Made by a program: the position numbers and the translations under genes. A stretch of 56,843 nucleotides of DNA, from contig JAUCBJ010001700.1 in the NCBI GenBank assembly GCA_032718475.1, positions 1 through 56,843 of the forward strand, read 5' to 3'. Shown here piece after piece: positions 1 to 10,807 of the stretch (position 1 is the first letter of the stretch; each line of letters opens with the position of its first letter). The notes under the pieces are model-generated. The model was given only the letters and a program-made list of their open reading frames with translations. It ran no database searches and was not told the DNA's origin. Origin of the DNA: Nemertoderma westbladi (lineage: Eukaryota; Xenacoelomorpha; Nemertodermatida; Nemertodermatidae).

Positions 1-17
1 GACAGACAGACAGACAG
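1..17. repeat. (GACA)n microsatellite at window edge
   Basis: Four tandem GACA units open the window. The tract probably continues to the left, outside what is visible. Confidence 0.8.
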
Positions 18-1067
18 TATGTGGATCAGTAGTCAGTGGATGCGATGGTACAACCCCATAGAAAGCAATAAGCGCCATTATGTAACTACTAAGTACCATG
101 TCCGGAGTTATTGGCGATATTTTTTTATTGGTTAAGATGTTGTAGCGATTTCTTTTGATTGGTTAAGATTTAGTAGTGTTTTTTCTATTGGTTAAATAGT
201 TGGTAGGTACTATGTACTATTTCATAATTATATCGTTAAATAACGATGTTATGCTCTTAAATAACCCTGTATGTTCTGTTCAACTGTTTACTTTTTTTAC
301 ATGTTTTACCTGTACTTGTACAGAAGGCCTAAGACATGTGTGGTAGCCCTTCCCTCGCAGTCTAAATAACATTAGAGCAGCGTTACCTACCAACAATTTC
401 GCCAATAAGAAACCAACTAACTTCTTGACCAATAAAAATAATCACTACTAACTCTTATAACCAATCACCAATCAGAAAAATCTCTCCTCCTATCTTTTAA
501 CATTCTAAAACATCGCCAGGCGCGGATCCACAATAGGGGCGCGTGGCGCCGCGCACCATAGATTTTTTGAGAAAGAAAATAAAAAGAGCAAAATTAAAAA
601 AAAATTATAAAAATACTTTTATTTAGATTTACTATTAATTGATAGTTACGATAAAACATACAAGGGCCGTCATCACTCGCTAACCCCAAGCGGAATCCAC
701 ATTCACAACTTACATCTCCATACCATCATCCCCAATATAAAATTGCTATAAACCTTCCCAAGGACGCGCTCCATGTAGGCGGGAGGAGGTATCACCTTGG
801 CGTAATAGATCAGCAGTATGGCTTTATGGGCTGGCTATACATTGTAGGAACAGTATGCATGGCCTTGCTTTACCTGAACTGAAAGACCACTAACAACCTA
901 TGTAATGTAAAGCATGGGGCTATTTGTAAAGATGCAAGCCAAACCAATTATCTTTGTGAACTACTAGCTACGTACTACTGGGAGGGAATTCTTTGAAGTT
1001 TACCGTTTCTTCAATTCCCAAACCTCAAAAATCCACCCAGGAGCGAAGGAGGCTACGGCTGCAAACC

Positions 1068-2023
1068 TATGGGGCGCCGTTTGGGCCAAAAATAAAAAAA
1101 ACATATTATATTAAAAAGTTATAATGGTATGTTTTTTTATCTTGCCGTTTGGGCCAAAAGTTGTAATGGTATGTTTTTTTATCTTGCCGTTTGGGCCAAA
1201 AGTTGTAATGGTATGTTTTTTTATCTTGCCGTTTGGGCCAAAAGTTGTAATGGTATGTTTTTTTATCTTGCCGTTTGGGCCAAAAATAGCTGAGAGGGAA
1301 ATTTGAATTATCACTTTCTATATACTGTATTTATAGCAATTGCAATTATCATGATACCTGTGAGCCTGTCTGCCTATACATGATTGTGGATTGTATTTAC
1401 ACACGGCAGCACGGTACCGTATCGCTGTAGGAGTGGACTTTAGGCTTACCTCCCGCTGTATGGGCCTTGGCCTACCGGTACTCATATACTGTCACTGGGT
1501 AATGCTGTAATGTAGCGTTAGGCTGTTAGGTACAAATGACATTCTGACATTAATGCCTCAGTATTGCAGTATTGTGGACCACAAGATGTAGGCCTATCAC
1601 AAGCACAAGGTGTAATGCTACAGGGCCTAAAGTATACCGATTTGTACCTAACAGCCTAACGCTACATTACAGCATTACCCAGTGACAGTATATGAGTACT
1701 GGTAGGCCAAGGCCCATACAGCCATACAGCGGGAGGTAAGCCTAAAGTCCACTCCTACAGCGATACGGTACACCGTGTGTAAATACAATCCACAATCATG
1801 TATAGGCAGACAGGCTCACAGGTATGATGATAATTGCAATTGCTAAATACAGTATATAGAAAGTGATAATTCAAATTTCCCTCTCAGCTATTTTTGGCCC
1901 AAACGGCAAGATAAAAAAACATACCATTACAACTTTTGGCCCAAACGGCAAGATAAAAAACATACCATTATAACTTTTTAATATAATATGTTTTTTTATT
2001 TTTGGCCCAAACGGCGCCCCATA
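1068..2023. mobile_element. Foldback-type DNA element with 6-bp target duplication
   Basis: This is a long palindrome. The left arm runs from 1068 to about 1535 and the right arm from about 1645 to 2023, around a spacer of about 110 bp. The tips match perfectly inverted (TATGGGGCGCCG and CGGCGCCCCATA). The 6 bases CAAACC flank both ends (1062-1067 and 2024-2029). The arms carry different numbers of an internal 42-bp tandem unit containing TTTGGGCCAAAA, as foldback elements often do. No protein is encoded. It sits inside the hAT-like element. Confidence 0.85.
1123..1287. repeat. 42-bp tandem repeat in left foldback arm, about 4 copies
   Basis: The 42-bp unit includes TATGTTTTTTTATCTTGCCG and TTTGGGCCAAAA and is repeated nearly perfectly four times. 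The right arm (about 1893-2010) has fewer copies in inverted orientation, so copy number changed after the palindrome formed. Short open frames in both directions are by-products of the repeat. Confidence 0.9.
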
Positions 2024-2522
2024 CAAACCCTCCAGAGATTGGATAAAAGTCTGGTCATATATATATCTTATCCAATGCGCCGCTACATTGGTAGAAAGCA
2101 CCTTGGCATTCTTACACATACACTTATGTGTAGCAGCCAGCTAAGCACAGAACCACATTAATTGAACACAAGAAAATACCTTGTCTCCTAAACACAACAC
2201 AATAGCTCCAAGATGATTGGACAAGTAACTTTACACCAAAATGGTTCAGTTATTTTATATATTATGGAAGCGTGCTGTAGATACGATACTGTATAAGTTT
2301 AACACACAGCTGCAGTTTAAAACGTAAATCGTTATAGACCGCCCTAATCCAAATGTTTTATTCCAATATTCTATTCTATTTTAAGTTTATTACTTTAATT
2401 TTTCTATTCTTATAAAAATGAAACGCGCCCACTCCCAATCCAATCCTTTTAATTAGACTAGGTTAATTTACGGTTGATGTTATCACAAATAGGCAATTAT
2501 TAATAATTCTCGGAGATGAAAG

Positions 2523-3320
2523 TGTGATCTTCCACAGTAAACCCTTCCACTCCGTTTCCTAAAGGATGCCTGTTCACCACCATGGGTGATCTTCCACTGT
2601 AAACCCTTCCACTCCGTTTCCTAAAGGATGCCTGTTCACCACCATGGGTGATCTTCCACAGTAAACCCTTCCACTCTGTTTCCTAAAGGAATGTCTGTTC
2701 ACCACCATGGGCGATCTTCCACATTAAACCATTCCACTCTGTTTCCTAAACGAATGCCTGTTCACCACCATGGGTGATCTTCCACAGTAAACCCTTCCAC
2801 TCTGGTTCCTAAAGGAATGCCTGTTTACCACCATGGGTGATCTTCCACAGTAAACCCTTCCACTCTGGTTCCTAAAGGAATGCCTGTTTACCACCATGGG
2901 TGATCTTCCACAGTAAACCCTTCCACTCTGTTCCCTAAAGGAATGCCTGTTCACCACCATGGGTGATCTTCCACAGTAAACCCTTCCACTCTGGTTCCTA
3001 AAGGAATGCCTGTTTACCACCATGGGTGATCTTCCACAGTAAACCCTTCCACTCTGGTTCCTAAAGGAATGCCTGTTTACCACCATGGGTGATCTTCCAC
3101 AGTAAACCCTTCCACTCTGTTCCCTAAAGGAATGCCTGTTTACCACCATGGGTGATCTTCCACAGTATATCCTTCCACTCTGTTTCCTAAAGGAATTCCT
3201 GTTCACCACCATGGGTGATCTTCCACAGTAAACCCTTCCACTATGGTTCCTAATGGAATGCCTGTTCACCACCCACCATGGGTGATCTTCCACTGCAAAC
3301 CCTTCTACTTTGTTTCCCAA
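2523..3320. repeat. SINE-derived 62-63-bp minisatellite, about 13 copies
   Basis: The unit includes GATCTTCCACAGTAAACCC and CACCACCATGGGT and repeats about 13 times with lengths of 62-63 bp. The unit nearest 3320 continues without a break into the body of the tRNA-headed SINE. Single diverged units occur near 11789 and 50246, where no array exists, so the array is a local expansion of part of a dispersed element. The minus-strand open frame of 220 codons across it follows from the period being a multiple of three and is not a gene. Confidence 0.85.
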
Positions 3321-3483
3321 ATTGCCTTGGTTCCCATTTACCAACCATCCAAGGATGAAAGCCCGGGTTGGGCTAGGCTGCAGCATTTAAAGCACAGTGC
3401 CCAAATAGTGCTGCTCCCATATAGGGATCGAACCAGGGCTTTCTGAATAGAAGCCCAGGAATGTCACCACTAGACCAAGCTGC
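3300..3483 (-). mobile_element. tRNA-derived SINE (head and body)
   Basis: Read on the minus strand from 3483, the sequence starts as a tRNA-like head. It has an A-box-like TGGTCTAGTGGT (3477-3466) and a B-box GGTTCGATCCC (3434-3424), spaced as in a polymerase III promoter. The head resembles Glu/Asp-type tRNAs, but the stems do not pair well enough for a functional tRNA. The body after the head (TTGGGAAACAAAG, then GGAAGATCACCCATGG) leads directly into the 62-63-bp array at 2523-3320. It lies in the hAT-like element and is flanked by inverted copies of TTTCATCTCC (about 2510 and 3549). Confidence 0.75.
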
Positions 3484-3881
3484 TTATTAGTTATAGTAAT
3501 TAGTTACTAATTATTATTTAGGCCCATGATTTAAAGAAATTATTATTATTTCATCTCCTAGAATTAATAACTGCCAATCCTTTAAATGTTCAATGAGTAA
3601 AATAAATATTTTATAATTTTGAAAAAATATTTTAAGTTATCAAAAATCATCAATAGAAAATGTCAGATAATCGATTGAAACATTTTATTATTTTTGCATG
3701 AAAATATATATTAAAATCTAAATAAAAATTCGGGATGGGAGTCCGTCCCCCTTGACCCCCACCAGGGCAACAGGGGTTCTGCCCCCGGATACCGCTGCGG
3801 CAGCCCTTAGACCAAAAGATAAAGTTCACAAATTGTGCGCACCATAGAAATTAAATTTCTGGATCCGCCCCTGAACATCGC

Positions 3882-4972
3882 TACTACATAACTCTCTACC
3901 TAGTATAGTAGTTATTAGTCGCGTAATGGAATGGCACTAACCTCGTTCGTTCAATAGACTACTAGTTGTACATATCTTGATTTTAAGCCATCTTTATTTC
4001 ATTTGCTTACTAGGCCCTATTATCTAATGTAATTATTAAATTCCATCTTTGTCATTCTATCGGGGTAGTTAATTTTGTATCTTTATGTCGGCCACTCACC
4101 CATAAAACAGACAAATCAAATAAAATAAATGTATTATATTTATTTTAGAGATAAATTAATCAAACGCTGTACAACTATGAGCACATGTCTGGTGAACCGG
4201 GTTACAGAAGGTCTAATGGGGAACGCGAATAAAGGCAGATACGTCGGCCCATATTCACCTGGAAGACGTCGAAGATTCGCTAAACAACGCCGTTAACCAA
4301 ATGGATGGATAAAACAAACACAAGAATATTCGAGTCCATTTACGAAGTTTATAACAAAAATCATCCAACATTGAATCTTTGCATACAAATAACATTATAT
4401 TAAAGTATAACATTTAACTTTTATTTTGCTTACAAAATATTTCTAACCGTAAAAACAGTTAAAACAATAAGAAAATATGGGGTGCAGTCACTTGCCCAAA
4501 AAATATATTTATTTAAAATTAAAAAAGTACCACTTTGCCAATATTTCACTTGCTCAATAGGCTGCTAAATAAAATTGATTGGGAATGTACAACATTGAAA
4601 TGTTGACTCCGCTAAACTGACGGAAATCATGGTATATGGTTTCGCGAGAACCCCCCCCCCCCCCCCCCCCCCCCCCGTTCTATTCAGTTAACCATGCACA
4701 TTGCTAACATTATTATGGAACTTATACATGCTACATAGTGCATAATATTCGTTATATTTCTGCTAAATTAATTAAATGTTATATAAAATATCAGAAGGAT
4801 AAAATATCTTACAAGGTTCCCTTCCCTTTCACTCTCCCAGTCTACTTATGTTTAACTTTTTTATGAATCCTCTATCTGCTCATTGGTTAAGTAATTTATT
4901 GAGAATGTGGCACACGTGATTAGAAAAGTTTTTCATTTGGCAAACATGCCTTACTATATATACGAATTTTCT
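3882..4972. other. AT-rich intergenic stretch without a supported gene
   Basis: Only a 26-C homopolymer and a 39-codon plus-strand frame at 4177-4296 (ATG to TAA, ending in an arginine-rich stretch) stand out. The small frame has no recognisable family, splice context or upstream coding sequence, so it is not called as a gene. Confidence 0.5.
4651..4676. repeat. Poly-C tract, 26 C on plus strand
   Basis: An uninterrupted run of 26 C. The complementary G-run could form quadruplex structures. Length in such runs is prone to sequencing error. Confidence 0.9.
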
Positions 4973-5869
4973 CTTAGTTATAATCCCTGAAACAATATGA
5001 CAGGCGCGTCGAAAGTACTTGGCCCCAACTAAAATCATGTCCTCTTTCAGATGAGGCAAATAGAAATTGGATAGCTCCAGTAGTTTTCGAGATATGGGGA
5101 GGAGTTCCTGGCACCCATTTAAGCGCATTTATTTTGAGACATGGGGGAAAACTGGACGCAAATCCCATATCGGTAAATTATGTCGCCTCAATGTTAAATG
5201 ATCAATTTAGGGAATGGAGCAGGTTACAGTTGCAAGTTATTCTAACCAAAACAATACACTGAAGTCAATAGAATAGCTAACAGTATAATATTTGAGAGTA
5301 TAATCAGCTGTTATTTGAGTCGATTTTCCCCTGAAGAAGGGTGAATTTTGCTTGCGTCGAAAGTTCCTCTCTGTTCGGAAATGAAAACCAATTACTCAAA
5401 TACGCCTACCTCCCTTTAAAGACTTTGGTATAACTAACGCATATTATTATTATAATATGCGTGTGTCGAATTCACTCTGAATACACTCACTTCTAATCTC
5501 ACTTTTGTCAAAAGTGAGATTAGAAGTAAAAACACCGATTTCTAGGCCCTCGTTTTGTGAAGATCAATCGTGCCGTAACGATATAAAGTGCTATTTTTTT
5601 TCTAAACAATGCAGTATATAGTTAAATAATAATAAATTCAATACACCAAAAATCATATGGTTATATCAAAGTCTTTAAAGGGAGGTGTATTTTGAGTAAT
5701 TGTTTTTCAATTCCGAAATGCTCTTAAATGGGTGCCAGGAACTCCCCATATCTCGAAAACTACTGGAGCTATCCAATTTCTATTTGCCTCATCTGAACGC
5801 AGACATAATTTTAGTTGGGGCCAAGTACTTTCGACGCGCAGACCTATTGTTTAAGGGATTCTAACTAAG
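4973..5869. mobile_element. Inverted-repeat element with central hairpin
   Basis: The outer arms are 4973-5130 and 5716-5869. They match in inverted orientation, for example GTACTTGGCCCCAACTAAAA against TTTTAGTTGGGGCCAAGTAC. The inner arms 5381-5440 and 5650-5711 also match, sharing CCTCCCTTTAAAGACTTTGG. The left half has an extra insert of about 240 bp (5135-5375). A perfect hairpin, 18-bp stem with 3-nt loop (5489-5527), lies near the centre. No coding capacity is seen. This fits a foldback or MITE-type element later interrupted by another insertion. No target duplication was identified. Confidence 0.7.
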
Positions 5870-6839
5870 ATAAATAACTGACCCACTAAATTTAGGGGCT
5901 TTGTAGCAGCTTGGCGGGTCGTATCTATAGTAGGTCATGGGGCAAATGACCTATTGGTCATTGAGAGTAAACCGGAAATATCTCTTCCCTAATTATCTCA
6001 ATGCACCCTAATCATCTTTTGTTGGATGACATTTGTTAGACAAGATTTAGAACTTTTCAAGTATTAGTTTCTGTTTCCGGTACACGTAATTTGTTATCAC
6101 GGTCATTGTGCTTTCCCTTTGTTGTTACACAGTAATTAAAGATCTCAAGGCCATCATTGTTCGCGGTTTGGTTTGTGGAACAATGGTTTCATTGTTCGCG
6201 GTTTGGTTTGTGGAACAATGGTTTCATTGTTCGCGGTTTGGTTTGTGGAACAATGGTTTCATTGTTCGCGGTTTGGTTTGTGGAACAATGCTTTCATTGT
6301 TCCTAATATATTTGCTGTAATTTTATATTCACAACATCTACTGTACCTGTTCTTACAACAGTTGTGCCGATTTGTGTTATATTAATTAATCATGATGGAG
6401 TTACTTGATTTTACTATTAATAATTTTCAACCAGTACTTTCTATAAATGTGGCAGTGGAAGCCAAAAGTCACCTTAAGGTCGAAATGATATTTACGAGCT
6501 AGATGTTGTGTGTTTAAACCATTAAAATGTTTGGTGTAAAACAAGAAAAACATTGTGTAAACACCTAAATGTATCCATGCTAAAAAAACAAAAAGCAAGA
6601 GAAGCAACAATTTATCCCTTTGCCAGAGCCGGAAACTGATAAGAAATTAGAACCAGTCGTTGTAATTTTCATATTTTTTTGTCTGTACTTATCTGTTAGT
6701 GTCTTCCTGTTGATAATAATTTTTGTTCGTTCAACTGTTTGTTTCTCTGCTTTTGTAAATACCACCAAGTTGTATAAATATGGGGTTCTTACTCTAATGT
6801 GTGGTAAAGGATTCTTAGAACAAGAGGTGGTTGAGTGAG
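5870..6839. other. Intergenic, no supported gene
   Basis: AT-rich sequence containing the 35-bp minisatellite at 6155-6301. Overlapping short frames on both strands around 6400-6840 show no family resemblance or splice signals. Confidence 0.5.
6155..6301. repeat. 35-bp minisatellite, 4.2 copies
   Basis: Four near-identical 35-bp units containing CATTGTTCGCGGTTTGG and TGTGGAACAATGG, plus a partial fifth. Each unit has ATTGTTC and GAACAAT in inverted orientation, so each could fold into a small hairpin. Confidence 0.9.
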
Positions 6840-8180
6840 CACACAATGTAGTCTATATTGAGAGACAAATCAACCTGTATGCACGCAGGTGCCCAAAAAA
6901 TCTATGAATTATTACCGGTACTCCATTTGATTTACAACAGTTTGATAAGACATTGACATCACCGAAACGTCTGCTAAATGCGTCTTGATAATGTAGTTGA
7001 ATTGGTGAGTTTATGGCTGATCGCGATAGTGGTGGGCGATGTATGTACTATAGAGGGTAGGTTCTCAGATAGACCCACTGTACAAAACAAGAAAATATAT
7101 ATATATAAACAAAATTCAGTTATATGGTAATTGGTTCACATATTATTATATTTTTAATATATTATATATTACACTTAAAACGTATTATTAGCTTAGTAAA
7201 AGCAAACTAACTACACGGATTGGTGAGTGTATTACTACTATCACAGCATAGTACACTGGCTACCATAAAGAGTCAAATTAACTAAGACTACAGTAACAAA
7301 TTCGTATCTTATACTATACGATACAGCACAAAGTAAACAATAACAGGATTCCCAAGATATCGTAAAGGGAGAAATTTATATTTCATCAGAAAAAATAACA
7401 AAACTGAAAAAAATTATTTATAAAACCGACTCCTCGACATTTGGTTATATTTTTCATTAACAAAATACAACAAAAAACGCCGCCAATAAGGCTGACAAGG
7501 CAATAAAATTCCCACATTGACAAAACATAGTTTGATTATGATATGGAAAAATCTTCCGCTATAATAATTAAAGATAGTCAATATACTGTTCATAATGACG
7601 CAAAATAAAAATAGATATAATTACAAACACATGAAATCCAAAGTACAAAACATGACACAATCGAATCAATTGGCTTAACTTGTAATAATTATAAAGCGCG
7701 CATAATTTAAATATTTATATTCAATCGTTATTACAATTATTACATTGAAGTACATAATAAATTGTTATGAGATTCACAGAAAGAAAATAAACAGAGGTAT
7801 TTTATAATAAGTAACCTTAGTAGATTAGAAAGTATATTCCCATTGGTAACATCGATACATGGTCACATCACGTGACATCTGTCTGCACCAAAAGCAAAAA
7901 ATTTATCAAAAACATAGTGGTAGGATAGAGCGCCAACTAATACTACAATCAAAGACGGTCGAGGAATAAAGTAAAGAAATGAAATAAAGTAAACTATTTC
8001 AACCAATTAAGTGTAAATTAAGTAAATACGATTTTCAGACATAAGATTTATAGAATTTCTGCATTTTGGAATTGATATTATCATATTATTGACATAGATC
8101 GCCTTTAAATTTAAATTACAGTGACATTATCCATAAAAAAGTTTGTAATTTGATATAAACTAAAAAAAACAGTTTAATTC
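6840..8180. other. AT-rich intergenic stretch, nothing recognised
   Basis: No open frame of useful length, no repeats of note and no RNA gene seen on either strand. Confidence 0.5.
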
Positions 8181-8198
8181 GCCTTGTTCCCTCTCTCC

Positions 8199-8335
8199 TC
8201 ACACACACATTCCCCTCCCCCCTCTCTCCTACCACACACATTCCCCCCCCCCCCCCCCCCCCCCCGCCTCCCACTCCCCCTCTCTCCACCCACACACATT
8301 CCCCTCCCCCCTGCCGCTCCCACCTCCCATTCCCC
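8199..8335. repeat. Degenerate C/T-rich repeat with poly-C core
   Basis: A pyrimidine-rich plus-strand tract made of variants of CTCTCTCC, CACACACATTCCCC and CCCTCCCCC. A 23-C run lies at 8243-8265. It looks like a degenerate minisatellite of about 45 bp. Proline/serine and glycine frames across it are compositional artefacts. Confidence 0.8.
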
Positions 8336-8430
8336 CCTTTCACAATCCAGTTGGGCAAAATATGTCCAAGACTAGAATGAGGTAAAAATATCTCAGGCCC
8401 AAATTGACCATAAGTGAAATAAAGTTTCGT

Positions 8431-8468
8431 TTATTGTTTTGGTTAGAAAACATCGCCACTGTAACCTG
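8431..8468. repeat. Dispersed repeat end (TATTGTTTTGGTTAGAA family), copy 1
   Basis: The motif TATTGTTTTGGTTAGAA followed by ACATCGCCACTGTAACC recurs in inverted orientation at 51689-51730 and, more diverged, at 5221-5256. It is probably the terminus of a MITE-like family. Both ends of one element could not be delimited. Confidence 0.5.
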
Positions 8469-8469
8469 A

Positions 8470-9113
8470 TAATTTCATTGAATGCTTTAAATTAAATTAA
8501 ATTGATTTTGTAAACCCACTAAACACGGTGTGTTTGCGTTCATTTTGAGCCATTAACTCCAATCGATATATAAAACAAATAAAATCATGATAATTTAACA
8601 TTTCCAGCTCTTTATCCCAGATCATGCCCAGACTTACAGACCAGAAGTTATGTTCTTACTTATATCAAAGTCTAGAAATAGATAATACCCGAATATCCAG
8701 AAGCGCAAGATAAACTGTAAAGAAGAAATTGGCGACATATTCAAGTGGTCCGGTTAGCAAAAGATACAGGCCTGGAGGCAGGTTGCTATCATCTAATCTA
8801 CAGAGGAAATATAGTTGAGTCGATACCAAACACGGTTGGGTGCGGGGGGCAAACACTGAAATACCTTAAGTTAAGCTAACGAAAGTTAGCCAAACTAATT
8901 ATATGAATAACCTTGCGAATACTAATGAGGTTTCGTATCAGATGAAAATATTTCACGGTCATCCGACGTCAATTGAATGACTAATGATTACACTAAGCCT
9001 AAAGGTTAATATTGTGTTGGCAAGGATCCTAACAAATTCAAATCATCCCTCCATATATTTTTATGTCCGAGGATCTAGGATGAGCTATTATGTGACTTTT
9101 TATTCAACAACGC
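8470..9113. other. Intergenic, no supported gene
   Basis: No convincing coding or RNA feature. Short frames on both strands have no recognisable family. Confidence 0.5.
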
Positions 9114-9830
9114 ATGGCGTTCGGTTGGATTTTGTTTACGCTGGTTACAGATCCATTGTTGTGCGTCAATTTACATTGGACTAATGGCGTTCGGTTGGAT
9201 TTTGTTTACGCTGGTTACAGATCCATTGTTGTGCGTCAATTTACATTGGACTAATGGCGTTCGGTTGGATTTTGTTTACGCTGGTTACAGATCCATTGTT
9301 GTGCGTCAACTTACAGTGAACTAATGGCGTTCGGTTGGATTTTGTTTACGCTGGTTACAGATCCGTTGTTGTGCGTCAACTTACAGTGAACTAATGGCGT
9401 TCGGTTGGATTTTGTTTACGCTGGTTACAGATCCGTTGTTGTGCGTCAACTTACAGTGAACTAATGGCGTTCGGTTGGATTTTGTTTACGCTGGTTACAG
9501 ATCCATTGTTGTGCGTCAACTTACATTGAACTAATGGCGTTCGGTTGGATTTTGTTTACGCTGGTTACAGATCCATTGTTGTGCGTCAACTTACATTGAA
9601 CTAATGGCGTTCGGTTGGATTTTGTTTACGCTGGTTACAGATCCGTTGTTGTGCGTCAACTTACAGTGAACTAATGGCGTTCGGTTGGATTTTGTTTACG
9701 CTGGTTACAGATCCATTGTTGTGCGTCAACTTACAGTGAACTAATGGAGTTCGGTTGGATTTTGTTTACGCTGGTTACAGATCCGTTGTTGTGCGTCAAC
9801 TTACAGTGAACTAATGGCGTTCTGGGAACC
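9114..9830. repeat. 70-bp minisatellite, about 10 copies
   Basis: Ten nearly identical 70-bp units containing GGCGTTCGGTTGGATTTTG and GCTGGTTACAGATCC. Units differ at only a few sites, such as CCATTG/CCGTTG and ACATTGAA/ACAGTGAA. Such low divergence indicates recent expansion or ongoing homogenisation. Confidence 0.95.
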
Positions 9831-10569
9831 GCGAATGAGGATCTGATCAAAAACAAACAATTCCGAAAAGGGAGTTCTCGTTTACGACGACGAGGTTTAC
9901 TAACGAAGAGGTTGAAACCATCATCGATTCAAGTAATGGGAGTCTCTCTCGTCAGTCTCTATTGTAAGGTTCAGAATTCTGGAGCTTTCATTATTGTTTC
10001 GGGCGTTTGCGACTCGGCTGAGACTCGACTATTTTACGTGGCTCGCTTCGCTCTAACAATAAACCTACTCTTTATCGTATCCTATAATGTTTCAATATAT
10101 TTAGTTACAAATAGATAGATCTAATTGTATTATAGTAAACAGCACTGAGCCTTCAACTATATAATGGCAGATATTTATTAATTAATTAAATCTTAACAAT
10201 GATGCGATATTGAAGTTAATACAACGTCAGAATAATTTTTAATCAACCGCCCCACACACAGACGGATTTTCTTTCGTCCACACTAAATTGTATGCTAAGG
10301 CTCACGAACATTGTGGATTGCCCATTACCACATTTTAAACATCAGTTAAACTAATAGTATGCCATGGGAACCAAAAATGCAAAATCCTAATTACAAAATT
10401 AATTGTAACAACAAATAAATTTATTTTAAGTTAGCTGTACATAAATGGTAAGTTGACGCAAAGCTGCCACTACAACAGAATTCCATGAATGTTAACTAAT
10501 TAATATTCACTAAAATATTGTTTCGCTAATCCGCCACTACAGGCAGGTGTATCAGTTTGGTTTGCTATA
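9831..10569. other. Intergenic, weakly coding-like start then AT-rich
   Basis: From the end of the 70-bp array to about 10118 one plus frame is open and includes a basic stretch, but no start, splice sites or family supports it. Nothing is recognised in the remainder. Confidence 0.4.
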
Positions 10570-10680
10570 ATGGATGACGATTTCCTTGTAGAAGTAAATA
10601 AAGTGGAAGACAACATAGTGTCACAACAATTATGATAAAGAACTAGAACAGAGATCACTCAAACTGCGAGAAGCAGGAGC
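10570..10680 (+). pseudogene. Orphan exon-like fragment with frameshift, possibly Yae1-like
   Basis: An ATG at 10570 opens 21 coding-looking residues (MDDDFLVEVNKVEDN...) before a TGA at 10633. In the next frame the sequence continues as YDKELEQRSLKLREAG and stops at a near-consensus 5' splice site, GC|GTAAGT at 10681. Together the two frames look like one 5' coding exon of about 37 codons with a 1-nt frameshift in CAACAATTATG. The acidic start followed by a helix ending in REAG is reminiscent of the N-terminus of Yae1-type proteins, but that is a weak resemblance. No downstream exon was seen within about 1.8 kb. It may be a decayed duplicate, an assembly error, or chance. Confidence 0.35.
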
Positions 10681-10787
10681 GTAAGTAAAGATGAAATTCA
10701 CAAAATATATCGAGACAATTAAATGCGACAAAACGAACTATTTAACAGAAAACGTTCTGCGATTAAGGTGTTACAATGCTATAGCTA

Positions 10788-10807
10788 CCCCCCCCCCCCC
10801 CCCCCCC
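10788..10807. repeat. Poly-C tract, 20 C on plus strand
   Basis: An uninterrupted C run in the same strand orientation as those near 4651, 8243 and 19144. Confidence 0.9.

Larger units (their letters stand above)
517..3873. mobile_element. Non-autonomous hAT-like DNA transposon carrying nested elements
   Basis: The left end reads CAGGCGCGGATCCA. The right end, read inverted, is CAGGGGCGGATCCA. The flanking 8 bases are AACATCGC on both sides (509-516 and 3874-3881), a perfect 8-bp target duplication. Terminal CAGG repeats and 8-bp duplications are typical of hAT transposons. Subterminal GCGCACCATAG is also shared by both ends in inverted orientation. No transposase reading frame is present, so the copy must have been moved by another element's enzyme. 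The interior hosts a foldback element and a SINE-derived array, and these explain much of its 3.36-kb length. The near-perfect duplication suggests a fairly young insertion. Confidence 0.85.
73..3929. mobile_element. Possible outer MITE-like element interrupted by the hAT-like element
   Basis: The stretch at 73-96 (CCATTATGTAACTACTAAG) resembles, in inverted orientation, 3901-3929, just outside the two ends of the hAT-like insertion. A second pair of diverged inverted arms rich in ATTGGTT lies near 105-215 and 380-510. With the hAT-like element removed, the flanks would make an element of roughly 500 bp with imperfect terminal inverted repeats. No target duplication was found, so this outer layer is tentative. 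Confidence 0.3.

Noticed and set aside
2724-3386. Minus-strand protein of 220 residues with MVVNRHSFR repeats
   Set aside because: The frame lies over the SINE-derived tandem array and exists only because most units are 63 bp.
3412-3483. Functional tRNA gene
   Set aside because: A- and B-box motifs are present, but the stems pair poorly and the sequence continues into a repeat body, as in a SINE.
4177-4296. 39-codon plus-strand ORF ending in an arginine-rich stretch
   Set aside because: Short, isolated, with no family resemblance or splice context.
8116-8375. Proline- or glycine-rich small proteins
   Set aside because: They are produced by C/T-rich low-complexity sequence including a 23-C run.
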